64,000 nt of DNA. Source: Eucommia ulmoides (taxonomy: Eukaryota > Streptophyta > Magnoliopsida > Garryales > Eucommiaceae). Made by a program: the position numbers and the translations under genes. Below the pieces are notes generated by a model. The model had not been told where the DNA came from. It saw nothing but the letters and a program-made list of their open reading frames with translations, and did not search any database. The stretch is from positions 9,994,616 through 10,058,615 of the forward strand of contig CM028333.1 of assembly GCA_016647705.1 (NCBI GenBank), in the 5' to 3' direction. Within the stretch, counting starts at the first letter, position 1. Every line of letters starts with the position of its first letter. Shown piece after piece: positions 11,545-22,980 of the stretch.

Positions 11545-12190
11545 GCCGCAGCCTAGTTGGCAGCTGCCTGGGCTTCACACCTCCGGGCTGGCTGTAGAGA
11601 ATGAGAATTTACATCTCAAGTCTAGTAAGACCGTTGTTCAAATCAGACCACACGAATAGGCGCCTTACCTAGTGGCGACTTTGGCCTATCTTCAGATCGG
11701 CACCCGCGAGACTGCCGAGACAAGGTCCCCGAGACAGTAGGGGGGCTAGATCCCTCTCTCTGACTACCCAGTTACCTAGCAGAGGACGGTCCTAGGGCAC
11801 GTGTCTGTGAGAGTAAATTAATCGATTTTCGGACTCCTGAAGTTGGTCCCTTCCCCCTACGATCTGAAGATCCGGTCCCCTTTGCATGGGGATCGGAGGC
11901 AGGGGGGAAATGAGGAATTGGAAATAATTTTGAAACTCACCAAGCCAGCGCTCCAAACTGTCAATTTTTGATACGTCAATGGCCTTGGATATCTGGCTTA
12001 CGAAGCCGCCTGAGGTCGAAACTAATGGACCAGCCTATCCCATAGGAGGGACATTCTCTTCTTCAACCAGGACGTGAGTTGTCGCCCTGGTATTCGGTCT
12101 GGGATCTCTGGGAATGTCTTAGGTGGGGTAGCTATTCACCGCGGCGTTTTGATCTCTCGATTGTACAATATGACTAGACCTTGTGATCAT
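11545..12190 (-). pseudogene. Tat-like gag, N-terminal part
   Basis: The - strand starts MITRSSHIVQSRDQNAAV at 12190 and, after a stop, continues with RATTHVLVEEENVPPM, GGFVSQISKAIDV and FQNYFQFLI before reaching the nested element at 11545. The start lies just downstream of the LTR and primer site, as expected for gag. In-frame stops make it a pseudogene. The continuation is at 6337 and below. Confidence 0.6.
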
Positions 12191-12262
12191 CATATCTTAA
12201 CTGCACTGGGAGTCAATGATCTGAGGAAGCTTTTTGTAAGTTTTCCACATACAGCGCCAAAC

Positions 12263-13220
12263 TGTTGGTGTCTAAAAATTGATGAACCAATAGTATAGTC
12301 TGGTCAGCCTTGGCATAGAGAGTTGATGGTGATTTGGAGATCGTCTTTAATGGAGTTTGTTGGTGTCAAAAAATAGATTGACCAACAGTATGGTTTGGTC
12401 AACATCTATGTGGAGAATTGTTGGTGATCTGGAGGTTATATTTGATGGAACTAGATCTTCTAAGTCTTTTAGTCCTTGATTCTGCGCTTGACCGAGATGG
12501 GGTGGCGTTATCCAGCCTAACCTTCAGGTTGGTACCTGCACACAGGACTTGCCGGGGTTGGCCTTACGTGTCCGAGAAACTGTGGGTGTTGAAAAATGGA
12601 TTGACCAACAGTATGGTCTGGTCAGCGTCCACGTCGAGAATTGTTGGTGATCTAGAGGTTATCTTTGTTGGAACTGGATCTTCTAAGCCTTTTAGTTATT
12701 GGTTTTGCGCTTGACCGAGCTGGGGTGGCATTGTCCGGCCTGACCTTCAGGTTGGTACCTGCACACAGGACTTGCCGGAGTTGGCTCAGCATGTCCCTTC
12801 CAGTGTGAGAGCAAGAGCTCGGGGGAAAAAATTGATATGCTTCAAATTAGAGATTGAGCATTACCTTAGGCCTCCCTTTGGGCATTGAAATGCTCTAGTG
12901 TTTATAGAAATGAATAATGCACAGCAATGGGCTTGGACTTTTTGACCCATTAGGAGAGCCCATTTACCTTGGAAAATGTCTGACTAGCGAACTGAGCTCA
13001 GCCATCCTCTAGTTGGCAAGCTCAGCTTGGCACACCCTGGTCGTGAGGTCTGAGCCCAACTCGGCATACTCTAGTCATGGTCTGAGCTCAGCTCGGCATA
13101 CTCTAGTCATGAGATCTGAGCTCAACTAGGTCTCTGGTCGGTCATTCAGTCGAATTTAGTCAAAATGTCAATCCGCGTATATGTCTTCAGTGGCTGACTT
13201 AGGAGTGACCAAATTTAACA
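12263..13220 (-). repeat. 5' LTR of the Tat-like element, with internal tandem repeats
   Basis: The block begins TGTTGGTGTC next to CAGCGCCAAAC (reverse of the TTTGGCGCTG leader typical of these elements) and ends ATTTAACA, giving TG...CA borders of 958 bp. It contains a ~223-bp tandem duplication (about 12359-12790; compare the GGTTGGTACCTGCACACAGG copies ending near 12546 and 12769) and a 31-32-bp minisatellite (CTCGGCATACTCTAGTCATG) near 13045-13130. The partner LTR is not in the window. Confidence 0.65.
12359..12790. repeat. ~223-bp tandem repeat inside an LTR (two full copies plus a partial)
   Basis: GATTGACCAACAGTATGG recurs at about 12376 and 12600, and CAGGTTGGTACCTGCACACA at about 12526 and 12749. 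A more diverged partial copy precedes them from 12263. The unit includes GGATCTTCTAAG and GCGCTTGACCGAG blocks. Confidence 0.75.
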
Positions 13221-14511
13221 TCATTAATTACTTAATTTAAATGAACAAAGAATTTGAAATGTCTTTAAAAAGAAAATTTTAATGGATAACGAAATAAATA
13301 TGTGATTTGCCTTGAAGATATGATATGACCAATTTAAGAGGAACTAATAAGTGACGGAAAATAAAATAAAAAAATCAGGGACTACAACTTTTAAAAAAAA
13401 ATGATTGGAGGAGAAAAAATGGCAAAAATAAATGGTGGAATAAATTCGTGGTTTCGACCTTTTCAACGTGATAATTGAACGATTTTCCCAATAGTTTATA
13501 CTTCTTTTACCTTAAAATTGGAACCGAATGGAATTATAGGTAGCATTTGATTAGTGTTTCTGCCTTTCTATTTTTTGCTGCTAACAAATTAGGATAGGAT
13601 AGAAATTCTACTTCTGTTCTGAATTATTTGAAAAATAAAAATATATTTGATAATAATTATTGTCTTAAAATTATTTCTTTTAATTTATGATAACAGAAAC
13701 AAAAAATACATTTGGTTGCAACATTTTTTTTTTTAATACATGATGACTAGTGTGGTAGTAGTGGTGGCCGGCGAAGGTGAAAATAATTTTGTGGGAGTGA
13801 ATAGAAATCAATATTTTTTTGTTTTTCAAATTTTAAAGCTCGCAAAATTTTAGCAATAGAAACATGTTTAACAAACGCGTTTTGTACATTGATTCTAAAA
13901 TTTTAAGAGCGAGACACAAGAAACAAAACAGTAACCAAACGGACCTAAGAGCCAAATTCTTCTCAAGTATTTAGAGAGTGTGTGTATATATGCCAAAAAA
14001 AATAGAAAATATTATTTATCCAACCCCCCACCCCCTCCACACACAAAAACAAATGTAGTAATTTACGTAAACAAGGTTTAAAGTGTTGGGCATGCTGGCG
14101 CACGAGCCTAACGATTAGATTCATTTCATCGTCATCTAGAAACAATGGAATGCAAGTGGGAAAAATGTAAGATATACACAGATTTTTCTAAAAACAATTC
14201 TTTTGGAGAATAAGTATGATTGGATAATACTTTTAAATAGCTGAAAAAAAACAAAAACAAATTATAGGTGGTGTTGAAAAAGTACTTTTCTTTTTCCCCA
14301 TTTGAAAAAAAAAAAAAAAAAAAATAGTAATATGCTTTTCACATTAGAGAAAGTACATATAAGTTCAAATTTCACTATTTTAAGACTAATAAGCATGCAA
14401 ATTAAAAACCGCCTCTATAATAGAATCTCACCTTTTTCTTCATTCCACACCCTGTTGTTTATAGCAAGTCAAAAACTATCTACTTTATTTATCCTCTTTA
14501 AGAAGTGAAAA

Positions 14512-14832
14512 AAACATAAAATATTCGATGAAAAATTATGTCAAATTCAACTGATATTGTAATAATATATTTTTTGAAATATTCAGCATAAATTATGCAA
14601 TAATCTTGGGAGATTATTTACTTGGATGTAGATAGCGTAAATTATGCAATAATCTAGGAAGATTATTTACATAGATGTAGTAAAGACTAAAAAACATAAA
14701 AAATTCGATAAAAAATTATGTCAAACTCACTAGATATTGTAAAAATATTTTTTTTTGAAATATTCAAAACACGTTACTAAGCGCAATAATCTCGGATGAT
14801 TATTTACACAGATGTAGTAAAGACTAAACAAC
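14512..14832. repeat. Diverged tandem repeat, unit about 190 bp
   Basis: AAACATAAAATATTCGAT, TTATGTCAAATTCA, GATATTGTAATAATAT and GCAATAATCTTGGGAGATTA recur in the same order from about 14511 and again from about 14692. The motif GCAATAATC-GAAGATTATTTACATAGATGTAG appears three times (near 14600, 14650 and 14790). Confidence 0.65.
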
Positions 14833-15311
14833 ATAAACCGATTAAATTTTAAAATTAAAAAATCGCATGCAATATGTTAGTTAGTTGTGAATTGATAATG
14901 ACATGGTCACATGCATTTTGTTCATTTTTTCAAACAACTCTTCCAAATTTCAATAAAATTGCAATCTTTCTTTGACCCTCCCCCTCCCCACCCCCAAACC
15001 AAATCACCTACCACAATTTTTTATTTTTTATTTTTTATTTTTTATTTTTTTGTATTTAAATATTTTTTGCTCACTATTTAGTTTGAACTGTGACCAGTGA
15101 ACTAAAAAAATAAAAAATCTATCATTAATTATATTTTGTAATTTTGATTTTTATGAAGTAACTGAATTGATAATAATTTAATTTTTAATTTCAATTCTGA
15201 CATTCTAATTTCAGTAAACTAAGGGGCATATAAGTGTTAATAAATTATAATAGCAAGTCAATTTTTATGACCGTTGTAAAAAAAAAAATTATTTTTTCGA
15301 GTTTCAATTTA

Positions 15312-15377
15312 AAATCCTAGAGAGAGAGAAGGGTTTCACTTTTCAGTTTAAAATCCGAGAGAGAGAGAGAGAGACAG
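15312..15377 (+). promoter_or_regulatory. GA-rich tracts just upstream of the PADRE gene start
   Basis: Two (GA)n tracts, near 15318-15331 and 15357-15375, lie within 90 bases of the start codon, in the likely core promoter or 5' leader. GA/CT repeats are common in plant 5' leaders and can be bound by BPC/GAGA-binding proteins; a role here is inference. Confidence 0.45.
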
Positions 15378-15396
15378 AGTACGCTAATCGAATACA

Positions 15397-17226
15397 ATGG
15401 GGAACAGTTTGGGAGGTAAAAAGAGCGCGAAAATCATGAAGATTAACGGCGAGACGATCAAGCAAAAGGTTCCTGTTCTTGCCGGCGAGGTGCTCAATCG
15501 CTATCCGCGTCACGTTTTGATAGAATCGGAAACGTTCAAGCACTTTGGGATTCGAGCCCAGCCGTTGGATCCAATGCAGGAGCTGAAGCCCCGGAGGCTG
15601 TACTTCCTACTGGATCTTCCGATTTCTCAACAGGAGAGAGGCCCTAGGAGAGTTCGGTCGGGGATTCACATGACCGCGAAAGACCGGCTGGAGAGCCTGA
15701 TGCTGGCCCGGCGATCTGTTTCGGACCTCACGCACTCGATCGCGAAATCGCCGGCGAGCATTCCGCACGAGGACTCATCGGAGAGAGACGGATTGAGGAT
15801 GAAGGTGAGGCTTCCGAAGGCGGCGGTGGAGAAATTGATGGTGGAAAGCAAAAACGAGGCGGAGGCAGCCGCGAAGATTTTGGATCTATGCGTACGGAGC
15901 CATGCGGATGGTGCGCCCAACGAGGTCCCTGCCGATCGTGGTAGCGTCAAAGGAGGTGCCAAGACACGTGAGGTACGATCTCTTTTCTCTTTTTTCCGAT
16001 TTTCATGGCATGTTCTTTGGATTTGTTTATTTTCTTTTACATTTTCTTCCCTACAAAACTTTAATCAACCAATTTGAACACCAAATTTTACCAATTGCAT
16101 GTTACAATTGTATAAAAGAGTTTGGAATTTGAGGGATGAGATGATCAGCACTGTTGAGTTTGTAAGAATTCTGTAAATTCACACACTAAAAGAGATTTGT
16201 TAAGCTCAACTTCCATTTGGGATCTTAAAAAAAATAAGGAACAAAATATTAGGGTAGCCATAAACAGTTATTGATTCCCTTGTGATTCATTTATGAAATC
16301 AAAGTTGTTAATCAGCTCCACCTCACACTGTACCAACTTTAAACTCTTATTCCATCTCTAATACCACATATTAATTCATGGTACCTAAACTAGTACTTTC
16401 AGTTGGCACATTAATACCTCAACCATGAATTTTGTCAACTAACCCTCAGAAAACTGTACAGCCTAATCATTAACTTCATTTTTTTATTTTATTTTTCAGT
16501 TTCATGAATTTTTAAACATTTCTCATTGACTTCTTAGGGAAAATTATATATTTGGTCCTTATACTATGGAATGGGATGGTGTCCATGTCCATCCTGAAGT
16601 TTGCCAAATTGTACATTTTGTCCTTCAAGTTTCACATTTATTTTAATTCCGCAAAATAAAAAATATTAACAATTTTGAATGGTAAATAGGTTGTTCTTAA
16701 CACATGACTTTCTAATGATGATGTTTTCATCATTTTATCATTCCACTAAGTTTAAGATATTTTTTTTCGACTTTTTCTTAACAACAACGATTCATATGGA
16801 GAATGAGAAAGAAGTTTGATTTATTGTTTACAGAAAATGTTTAAAGTTTAGTGGAGTAATAAAATAATAAAAATATCTCTAACTACAACTTATTTTTTGG
16901 CAAAAATCATTAACTTCGTCTTCAATTTGGTAGGATTGAAACAAATATAAAACTTGAGAGATCAAATGTGCAAGTTAACAAATCTGAGGGTTCACATAAA
17001 CACTCACCCCATACTTTAAAGCCCAAAAATTTAATAGTCCCGAATTCAAAAATTGTCAAGGTTTAAAAATACATGTATTTGTTATCTTCACGTAGTTAGG
17101 AATTCCTACTTGAGTTCATTTTTTATATTGGAAATACTACTGATATTTGTGTGTATTCACTTGCAGAGGCGAGTTGGTTTCAAGACACCCAGTGAAGCAG
17201 AGATACAATTAGTTACGCACTATTAA
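15397..17226 (+). CDS. DUF4228 / PADRE-domain protein, two exons (15397-15972, 17167-17226)
   Basis: Exon 1 begins at ATG 15397 (MGNSLGGKKSAKIMKINGET) and ends at GAG|GTACGA (15972). Exon 2 follows GCAG at 17166 and adds RRVGFKTPSEAEIQLVTHY before TAA at 17224-17226. The joined protein is 211 residues. The N-terminal glycine at position 2 and MGNxLGGKK suit N-myristoylation. Residues 14-72 carry the KINGET, VLxxYPxHVLIESE and LKPRRLYFLLDLP blocks of the family. PRRVRSG, AKDRLESLMLARRSVSDL and VRLPKAAVEKLM follow, and the short second exon with EIQL is also typical. The family is plant-specific and includes pathogen- and stress-responsive members; its biochemical activity is not known. Reading through the intron would give a false 226-residue product. 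Confidence 0.9.
15973..17166 (+). other. Intron of the PADRE gene, containing a fold-back insert
   Basis: The intron has GT at 15973 and AG at 17165-17166. At 1194 bp it is longer than the coding sequence. Its middle (about 16545-17035) forms an imperfect inverted repeat: TGGTCCTTATACTATGG...GTACATTTTGTCCTTCAAG on the left pairs with the reverse complement of CTTGAGAGATCAAATGTGCA...CCCCATACTTTAAAG on the right. The remainder shows nothing I recognise. Confidence 0.75.
16545..17035. mobile_element. Fold-back MITE-like element in the PADRE gene intron
   Basis: Arms of about 100 bp are inverted and imperfect, and an inner pair (TCATTCCACTAAGTTTAAG near 16738 and its reverse-complement-like AAGTTTAGTGGAGTAATAAA near 16845) extends the palindrome. 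No target-site duplication is clear, so superfamily and exact borders are open. Confidence 0.5.
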
Positions 17227-18049
17227 CAACCGTTGATATATATGATGCACTGTTAAGAAATTGTCTGTCAGATAATTGGGCACTGTACTTTTCTGTGCTA
17301 CCTTTGTACATTAAAAAAGATGAGTTTTTGTTTTTCTCTCATTTAGCTTGTTATCGTAGTTGAAACCGTTTTGGATGGGGGGAAGAAAGGGGTCATGTAT
17401 CAATGAAAAAATACCCTGCGATGTTTGTGTACCACGTCATTAAATGATGTATTGTACCACAATCAATTTAAAACTGATATTTCATAATATTATCTCATTT
17501 TATCAAGTCTTATAAGTCCGATTTTACAAGTCAACATCGTTAATCAAACATTGTTGAATTTTTATTTCGAGGTGTATTTTGAATCGATTATAATATACCA
17601 AATTAGCAAATCACGTAGTGGTAGTGTAGTATAACCAATGAATATTTTTTCACAGTTGATTTCTCTTTTATAATCGTGAATCTCATATTACAAGTATCAT
17701 GAAAACTTATTATATCCAACATACTAAACTTGGTTGAACAAAGAAAACACACTTTTAACTTATTAATACCTCAAACTATCAATTTTGTCAACGAAACCCA
17801 ACAAAAACTATATTAATTAGGTAAATTATTTCTAACTAGGGAAAATTATTATTTTTTTATTATTCTATATTTTTTTATATATTAATTAGTGAGATTTATT
17901 TCTAATCCCGTAGAATTATTTATAATTAGGGAGAATTAGAAATTCTATATTATTTAAATAATTTTCGAGAATTATTTCTAATCAAGGAGAATTAGAAATT
18001 TCTACAATTATTTTTATAATTTTTATATGTTAATTAGGGGGAATTAGGA
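17227..18049. other. Intergenic spacer downstream of the PADRE gene
   Basis: It is AT-rich. The first part is the likely 3' untranslated region. Around 17820-18045 a short degenerate word, AATTATTTCTAATxxGGGAGAATTAGAAAT, recurs several times. TAGGA at 18045-18049 is the left target-site copy of the next element. Confidence 0.5.
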
Positions 18050-18402
18050 TGATACACTCGAACTGGTAATTGTATTGAAATAGAATGGGAATTTTTTTTA
18101 GTACTGGAATGGAAATGGAATTACATAAAACATTAACCAAGTATTTGAGAGACTTGGGACTCTCCTCAAGAGCAAAGCTCAAATTCACAAAGAAATCACA
18201 CATATCCATCTTTCTTCTCTTCACTCCCTTAAATCAACCTTTTCCCCCCCAAAGCATAACTAATTTGTCTAACAGAAAATACACATAATCTAACCAACAT
18301 TTCCACCCCAACAGACTGACCAAGGACAACAGATTCCCCCTGCCCGAATTGCCCAACTTGCTCCTGCGCCTGAAATAAGTAAAACGAACCTAGGGCCTAT
18401 CA
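18050..18402 (-). repeat. 3' LTR of the chromovirus (353 bp)
   Basis: It pairs with 22981-23332. On the - strand it is preceded by the purine-rich AAGTTTGGGTGTGGGGTAA (18403-18421), the polypurine tract. Confidence 0.9.
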
Positions 18403-18424
18403 TTACCCCACACCCAAACTTTTA

Positions 18425-19640
18425 CCTTGTCCTCAAGGTGAAAATCCAGAAACTACCTTAATATAGAGTGGTAATCTTCCCAAGTGGCTACCAAAGGAGG
18501 TAAAGATTTCTATTGTAGCAATACTTTCAGCTCCCTCGGGCCACCATTTTGTTTGGGACGTACTCCAAATAGCACTTCAAGAATGACAATTAACTCAAAG
18601 TCCGATGAAAGCTGTTGAGGAATAACAGGGGAAGAGTTGGAGACTCCCTTAGCACGCCGCAACTGAGAGACATGAAAAACAAGATGTAAAGTTGTAGAAG
18701 ATGGAAGCTCCAAAGTATATGCCACTCGCCCAATGTGCTAAAGGATTTGGAAATGCCCATAATAACGAGCTGCTAACTTCTCATTTCGTCATTGAGCAAG
18801 ATAACGCTACCTATAAGGGCGCAGCTTAAGGAAAACTAAGTCCTTCATAGAAAACTCTTAATCGCTTCTTTTCTCATCAGCTCGTGTCTTCATTCATTGT
18901 TGTGCACGGAGCAAGTGCATTCTCAAATTCTCCAAAATAGCATCATTATCCTCCAACAATTCATTGATCGCAGACACCGGAGTGGACCCCATTTCGTAAC
19001 GAATAATTGGTAGTAGATCTCTCCCATACAGAGCACAGAAATAAGTACAACAAGTGGCAGAATGAATGGTTGTGTTGTAGCAATACTCGGCCCATGCCAA
19101 CCAACGGAACCAGCAGCATGGTTTCTCGGACACAAAACAATGGAGGTATGTTTCCAAGCACCTATTGACCACCTCCGACTGTCCATCGGTTTGAGGATGG
19201 TAATAAGTGCTCCGTTTTAAAGTAGTACCTTGCAATCTAAACAATTCTTGCCTAAACTTACTCATGAAGATCTTGTCACAATCAAATATTATTGATTTTG
19301 GAACTCCATGTAATCTAACCACCTCTTTTATGAAAATTTCAGCCACAAAAACAGCAGTAAAGGGATGTTTAAGCCCCACAAAATTTGTGTACTTGTTCAA
19401 CCGGTCTACCACAACCAAGATAGTGTCCCATCCATCCAAGCAAGGTAACCCTTCGATAAAATCCATCATTAATTCATCTCATACATGCGCTAGAAGAGGA
19501 ATAGGTTGTAAGAGTCTTGCCGGTGAAGTTGACAAGTGTTTGTTTCATTGGCACACTTCACATTCCTACACGTACTTAATAATATCTTTCTTCAAGCCCA
19601 ACCAATACACTTCCGTTGCAATCCGTTGATAGGTTTTCGT
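18425..19640 (-). pseudogene. Chromovirus integrase with C-terminal chromodomain remnant
   Basis: The core (19469-18894) shows MMDFIEGLP (first Asp), IIFDCDKIF (second Asp, with Cys where Arg is usual) and YYHPQTDGQSEVVNR (catalytic Glu), so the D-D-E triad is still readable. Further on, YTLELPSSTTLHLVFHVSQLR is the conserved C-terminal stretch of plant chromovirus integrases, followed by ELKVLLQ, a stop, KSLPPLVATWEDY, the pattern of a chromodomain (VLVxWKGLPxxxATWE). The stop in the chromodomain and frame breaks between 18725 and 18894 make it a pseudogene. Confidence 0.8.
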
Positions 19641-19709
19641 TTCACTCGAATGACCACCCAAACGAGAACCATGAAACTCATCAAGGATCACCAAAATTAA
19701 CTGAGATTT

Positions 19710-21130
19710 CTAGGGAATTACTAACCTGGTCTTGTAGTTCAGTACCCCATTTTCAACCGAAAAATCCACATGTATGATCGTGCCAGTGGTGATATTTGTC
19801 TGTAACCTTTGTAAGAATGCATCAGCCTCCAATTCTGCTCGTAAGTTTTCCCAATGCTGCCACTGAGGTACGACTAGCTGATTGTAAGAAATGCGGTCCA
19901 GAATACGAGATAGAGCATCCGTTGCCTTATTACAAGCCCCTAGTTTGTACTGGATAACAAAATTATAGTTCATCAATTTGGTGATCCACTTTTGGTGTTC
20001 AGTACCCACCAACCGTTGTTCGAGTAAAAAATTGAGGCTTTGTTGATTAGTTCTAACGATGAACTTGCGACCCAAGAAGTAAGGCCGCTACTTCAATATC
20101 ACAAACACAATTGCCATTAGCTTCTTTTCATAGAAATATTTTAGGTGTGCTTGAGGCCCGAGAGTATGACTATAAAAAGATATTAGACGTTGCCCTTGAA
20201 GTAGTACTGCCCCTAAACTGAATCCAGACGCGTCCGCCTCAATAGTAAAAGGCTGGGTAAAATCGGGTATAGCTAGCACAAGCACTTGAGTCATAGCGCG
20301 CTTTAGATTTTGAAAATCCTCTTCTGCCTCTACACTCCACCCAAATTTATCCTTTTTAAGTTGCTCAGTCAGTACCCAAGCTATCTTCCTATACCCAGAA
20401 ACGAACTTCTTGTAGTACCCCGTTAGCCCCAAAAATCCATGAGCTTTTTAAGGGTGTTAGGCATGGGCCAAGATAGTATTGCATGAACATTAGATAGGTC
20501 AACTATCATCCTATCTCCTGATATTACGTGCCCCAAATAAGCAAGTCGAGTTTTACCAAACTCACACTTCTTGTTGTTGGCATATAGACTATTGAGCTGC
20601 AGCTGTTCCAACACTTTGGCCAAATGCCTACATGTAACTCCTCCGTCCAGTTATACACTAAAATGTCATTGAAAAACACCAACACAAATTTTCGAAGGTA
20701 GGGTCGGAATACCTCGTTCATCAAAGATTGGAAAGTGGTCGGTGCATTCGTAAGCCCAAAAGGCATCACTAGAAACTCGAAATGTCCTTCATGTGTTCGA
20801 AAAGCGGTCTTTGGCACATCAGCATCCTTGACTCGAATCTAGTGATAACCAGACTTGATGTTTAACTTGGAGAAAACTCGAGCCCCATGAAGTTCATCCA
20901 ATAACTCATAAATGACTGGGATTGGAAATTTGTTAAGTATGGTGGTTTTATTTAAAACCCTATAATCCACATAGAACCTCCAGCTCCCGTATTTTTTTTC
21001 TTGACCAACAGCACCAAACTAGAAAATGGGCTAGTACTCACTTGAATAATTCCAGTACTCAGAATCTTTTTAATGAGCTTCTCGATCTCATCCTTCTGGG
21101 CTTGTGGATACCTGTAAGGTCTCACACTAA
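19710..21130 (-). pseudogene. Chromovirus reverse transcriptase and RNase H
   Basis: From about 21110 downward: [43 protein letters not shown], a stop (TAG in place of the usual Gln codon, 20839-20841), then [20 protein letters not shown] and VFFNDILVY. The active-site YxDD/F-DD-IL motif reads FNDIL, so the first catalytic Asp is Asn. RNase H follows: FGWSVEAEEDFQNLK, FTIEADASGFSLGAVL, and after a stop GRKFIVRTNQQSLNFLLEQ and KATDALSR. The motif order is that of plant chromoviruses. Confidence 0.85.
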
Positions 21131-21390
21131 TTCGATATGTGTCGTCCTTAAGGATGATGGAGTGTTCTCGTGCCCGTGCTGATGGTAACCCTGCTGGCAG
21201 ACAGAAAACCTAATCCTATTTGTATAAGATGGGTGCACAAACAGCGGCGTGTCTATTTCTTCCTCCGATTCCAGAGTATGGATTCAACTCTACTAAAACA
21301 CCCGACCCTTGGCATTTCAAAGTACGCATCATGGCCTTTAAAGACACCAAGGTCTTTCCCAAATAAGGATCTCCTCGCAGTGTGACTGTA

Positions 21391-22674
21391 TCATTGCCTA
21401 ATCAAAATTTCATAACTTGTCTTCCAATTCGTATACATCATACCCAATGTTTCCACCCATTGAATTCTTAGAATGACATCAAATTTTCCCAACTCCAGGG
21501 GCGAAAATTCTTCCACAATATCGATTCCTTGAAGTTGCAAATGAACGCTCTTACACATACCTTCTCCTTTAACGGCTTCTCTCGTACCAATAGTCACTCC
21601 GTAGGCTTCCATAGCCGTAATTGGTAACTTCAGTTTCTCAACCACAGCCTTAGATATAAAATTATGTGTGGCTCCATTATCCACTAGGGTCATTACTTGT
21701 TGATCACCAATCGCCCCTTCCACCTTCAGTCTTTGGTGACGTAAGACCAGCTATAGAATTGAGCGAGACTTTAGCAATTGGAGGCAATTCAGTAGTTTTT
21801 AATACTGGCCCCTCGTGTTCCATCTGCTCCTCTATGTCCTCCAATTCGTCATCCGTTTCCTAGGTAACCAAAACACTCAATTCCTTGTTTTTGTATTTAT
21901 GCCCAGGCGACCATTTATCATCACACCAATAACACAATCCTCTTTCTCGTTTCTTTTGTATTTCAAAATCCGTCAATCTTCGTACTTCACCATACAGCTT
22001 AGCTCCATAAATGTTTCCTGCTGTGAATGACAAGAATCCCCATGGTAGAGCAGTGGGCCAACCCAGGTTGTTGGGCTTGAAAAACTGGTTGGGTCGATTA
22101 CCCGCTGATGGGTCAACAAAGCTCCTTGAAGAGCTGGCTTGAAAGACTAGGCCAACACCAGTTTTTCTTCTATCTTCTAGGCCAAGTCCATGGCCTGACC
22201 CAAATTAATGGGTTAAAAAATCCTTACTTCAGCCTGAATCTCAGGCTTCAATCCATTGATGAAATTTCCCAAGGCCATATCGTTTGAGACATCCTCCAAT
22301 GGTGCCAACAATTCCAAGAACCTCTGGTGATACTTGTGAACGTCTCCAGTCTGCTTCAAGGCCAACCACTGCTCATGGAATGACCCCATAAGAGTTGAAC
22401 GAAATTGTTTCAGCAGTAGAATCTTCAACTCCTCCCACCACCCGATGGATCGGAACTTGGTTTTCCACTGGTACCATAGTAAATTGTCACCTTCGAAGCC
22501 GATGACTACCGCTTCAATCTTCTCGTCGTTCGTGAACCGGTGGAGAGCAAAATAGCGTTCAACCTTCAAGATCCAACCATTTTTGAAATCGAAAATCAGA
22601 GGGCGAATTGAGAAGATTGGTTGTCGAATCGGGAAGATGGGTAGTCGAATTGGGAAAATTAGGGTTACCTTCAT
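21391..22674 (-). pseudogene. Chromovirus gag, zinc knuckle and protease
   Basis: Gag (22674-22213) contains GWILKVERYFALHRF, GDNLLWYQWKTKF, LLLKQFRSTLMGSFHEQWLAL and MALGNFINGLKPEIQ, the usual chromovirus gag blocks. Near 21945-21890 the - strand reads GLCYWCDDKWSPGHKYKN, a CCHC knuckle whose last Cys is Tyr. The protease (21723-21391) has VMTLVDNGATHNFIS. Frame breaks lie between gag and knuckle and between knuckle and protease. Confidence 0.8.
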
Positions 22675-22980
22675 TTGCTTGCGAACCTCCCACCATCGAT
22701 CTGAGCACCCTAGCTTCTGTCACTTTGCTAGATGACTAAGACGAAGTATGTCGAGCTAAATCCTCATGGAACTTAAGGAGCTGGTCCAGTCTCTTATTCA
22801 TATTCTGCATCTCCTTCTTCATCTATCCAACTTCCTATTGAATTTCCTTCTAGTCCTCCTCCATCGTATCGATTAGTTGAGCAACATTTTTGGCTTCCAT
22901 TATTCGTCAATGGTGAAGATGATGATGAACAGATTCAATGATTGCATAGCAACACCTAGGTACGTGCTCGTGATACTAAA

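Larger units (their letters stand above)
4227..13220 (-). mobile_element. Decayed Tat-like Ty3/gypsy retrotransposon, 3' part missing, interrupted by a nested element
   Basis: Reading the - strand from 13220 there is an LTR (12263-13220), a TTTGGCGCTG primer-site region (about 12250-12262), a gag frame beginning MITRSS at 12190, then the nested element 6338-11539, then more gag, a zinc-finger-like segment, an aspartic protease and the first part of the reverse transcriptase, ending at 4227. The rest of RT, RNase H, integrase and the 3' LTR are absent. The order gag-PR-RT and the leader sequence are typical of the Tat group of plant Ty3/gypsy elements. Many stops and frameshifts show it is dead. 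Confidence 0.75.
13221..15396. other. AT-rich intergenic region
   Basis: No gene is visible. About 13530-13948 has weakly inverted ends (GGTAGCATTTGATTAG and, reversed, GGTCCGTTTGGTTACTG) that resemble a decayed MITE of the PIF or hAT kind. Poly-A lies at 14306-14323, a tandem repeat at 14512-14832 and TTTTTATT repeats at 15018-15050. The part next to 15397 contains the promoter of the PADRE gene. Confidence 0.5.

Noticed and set aside
13530..13948. MITE with GGTAGCATTTG / GGTCCGTTTGG ends as a confirmed element
   Set aside because: End similarity is weak and flanks do not match; kept only as a remark in the spacer entry.
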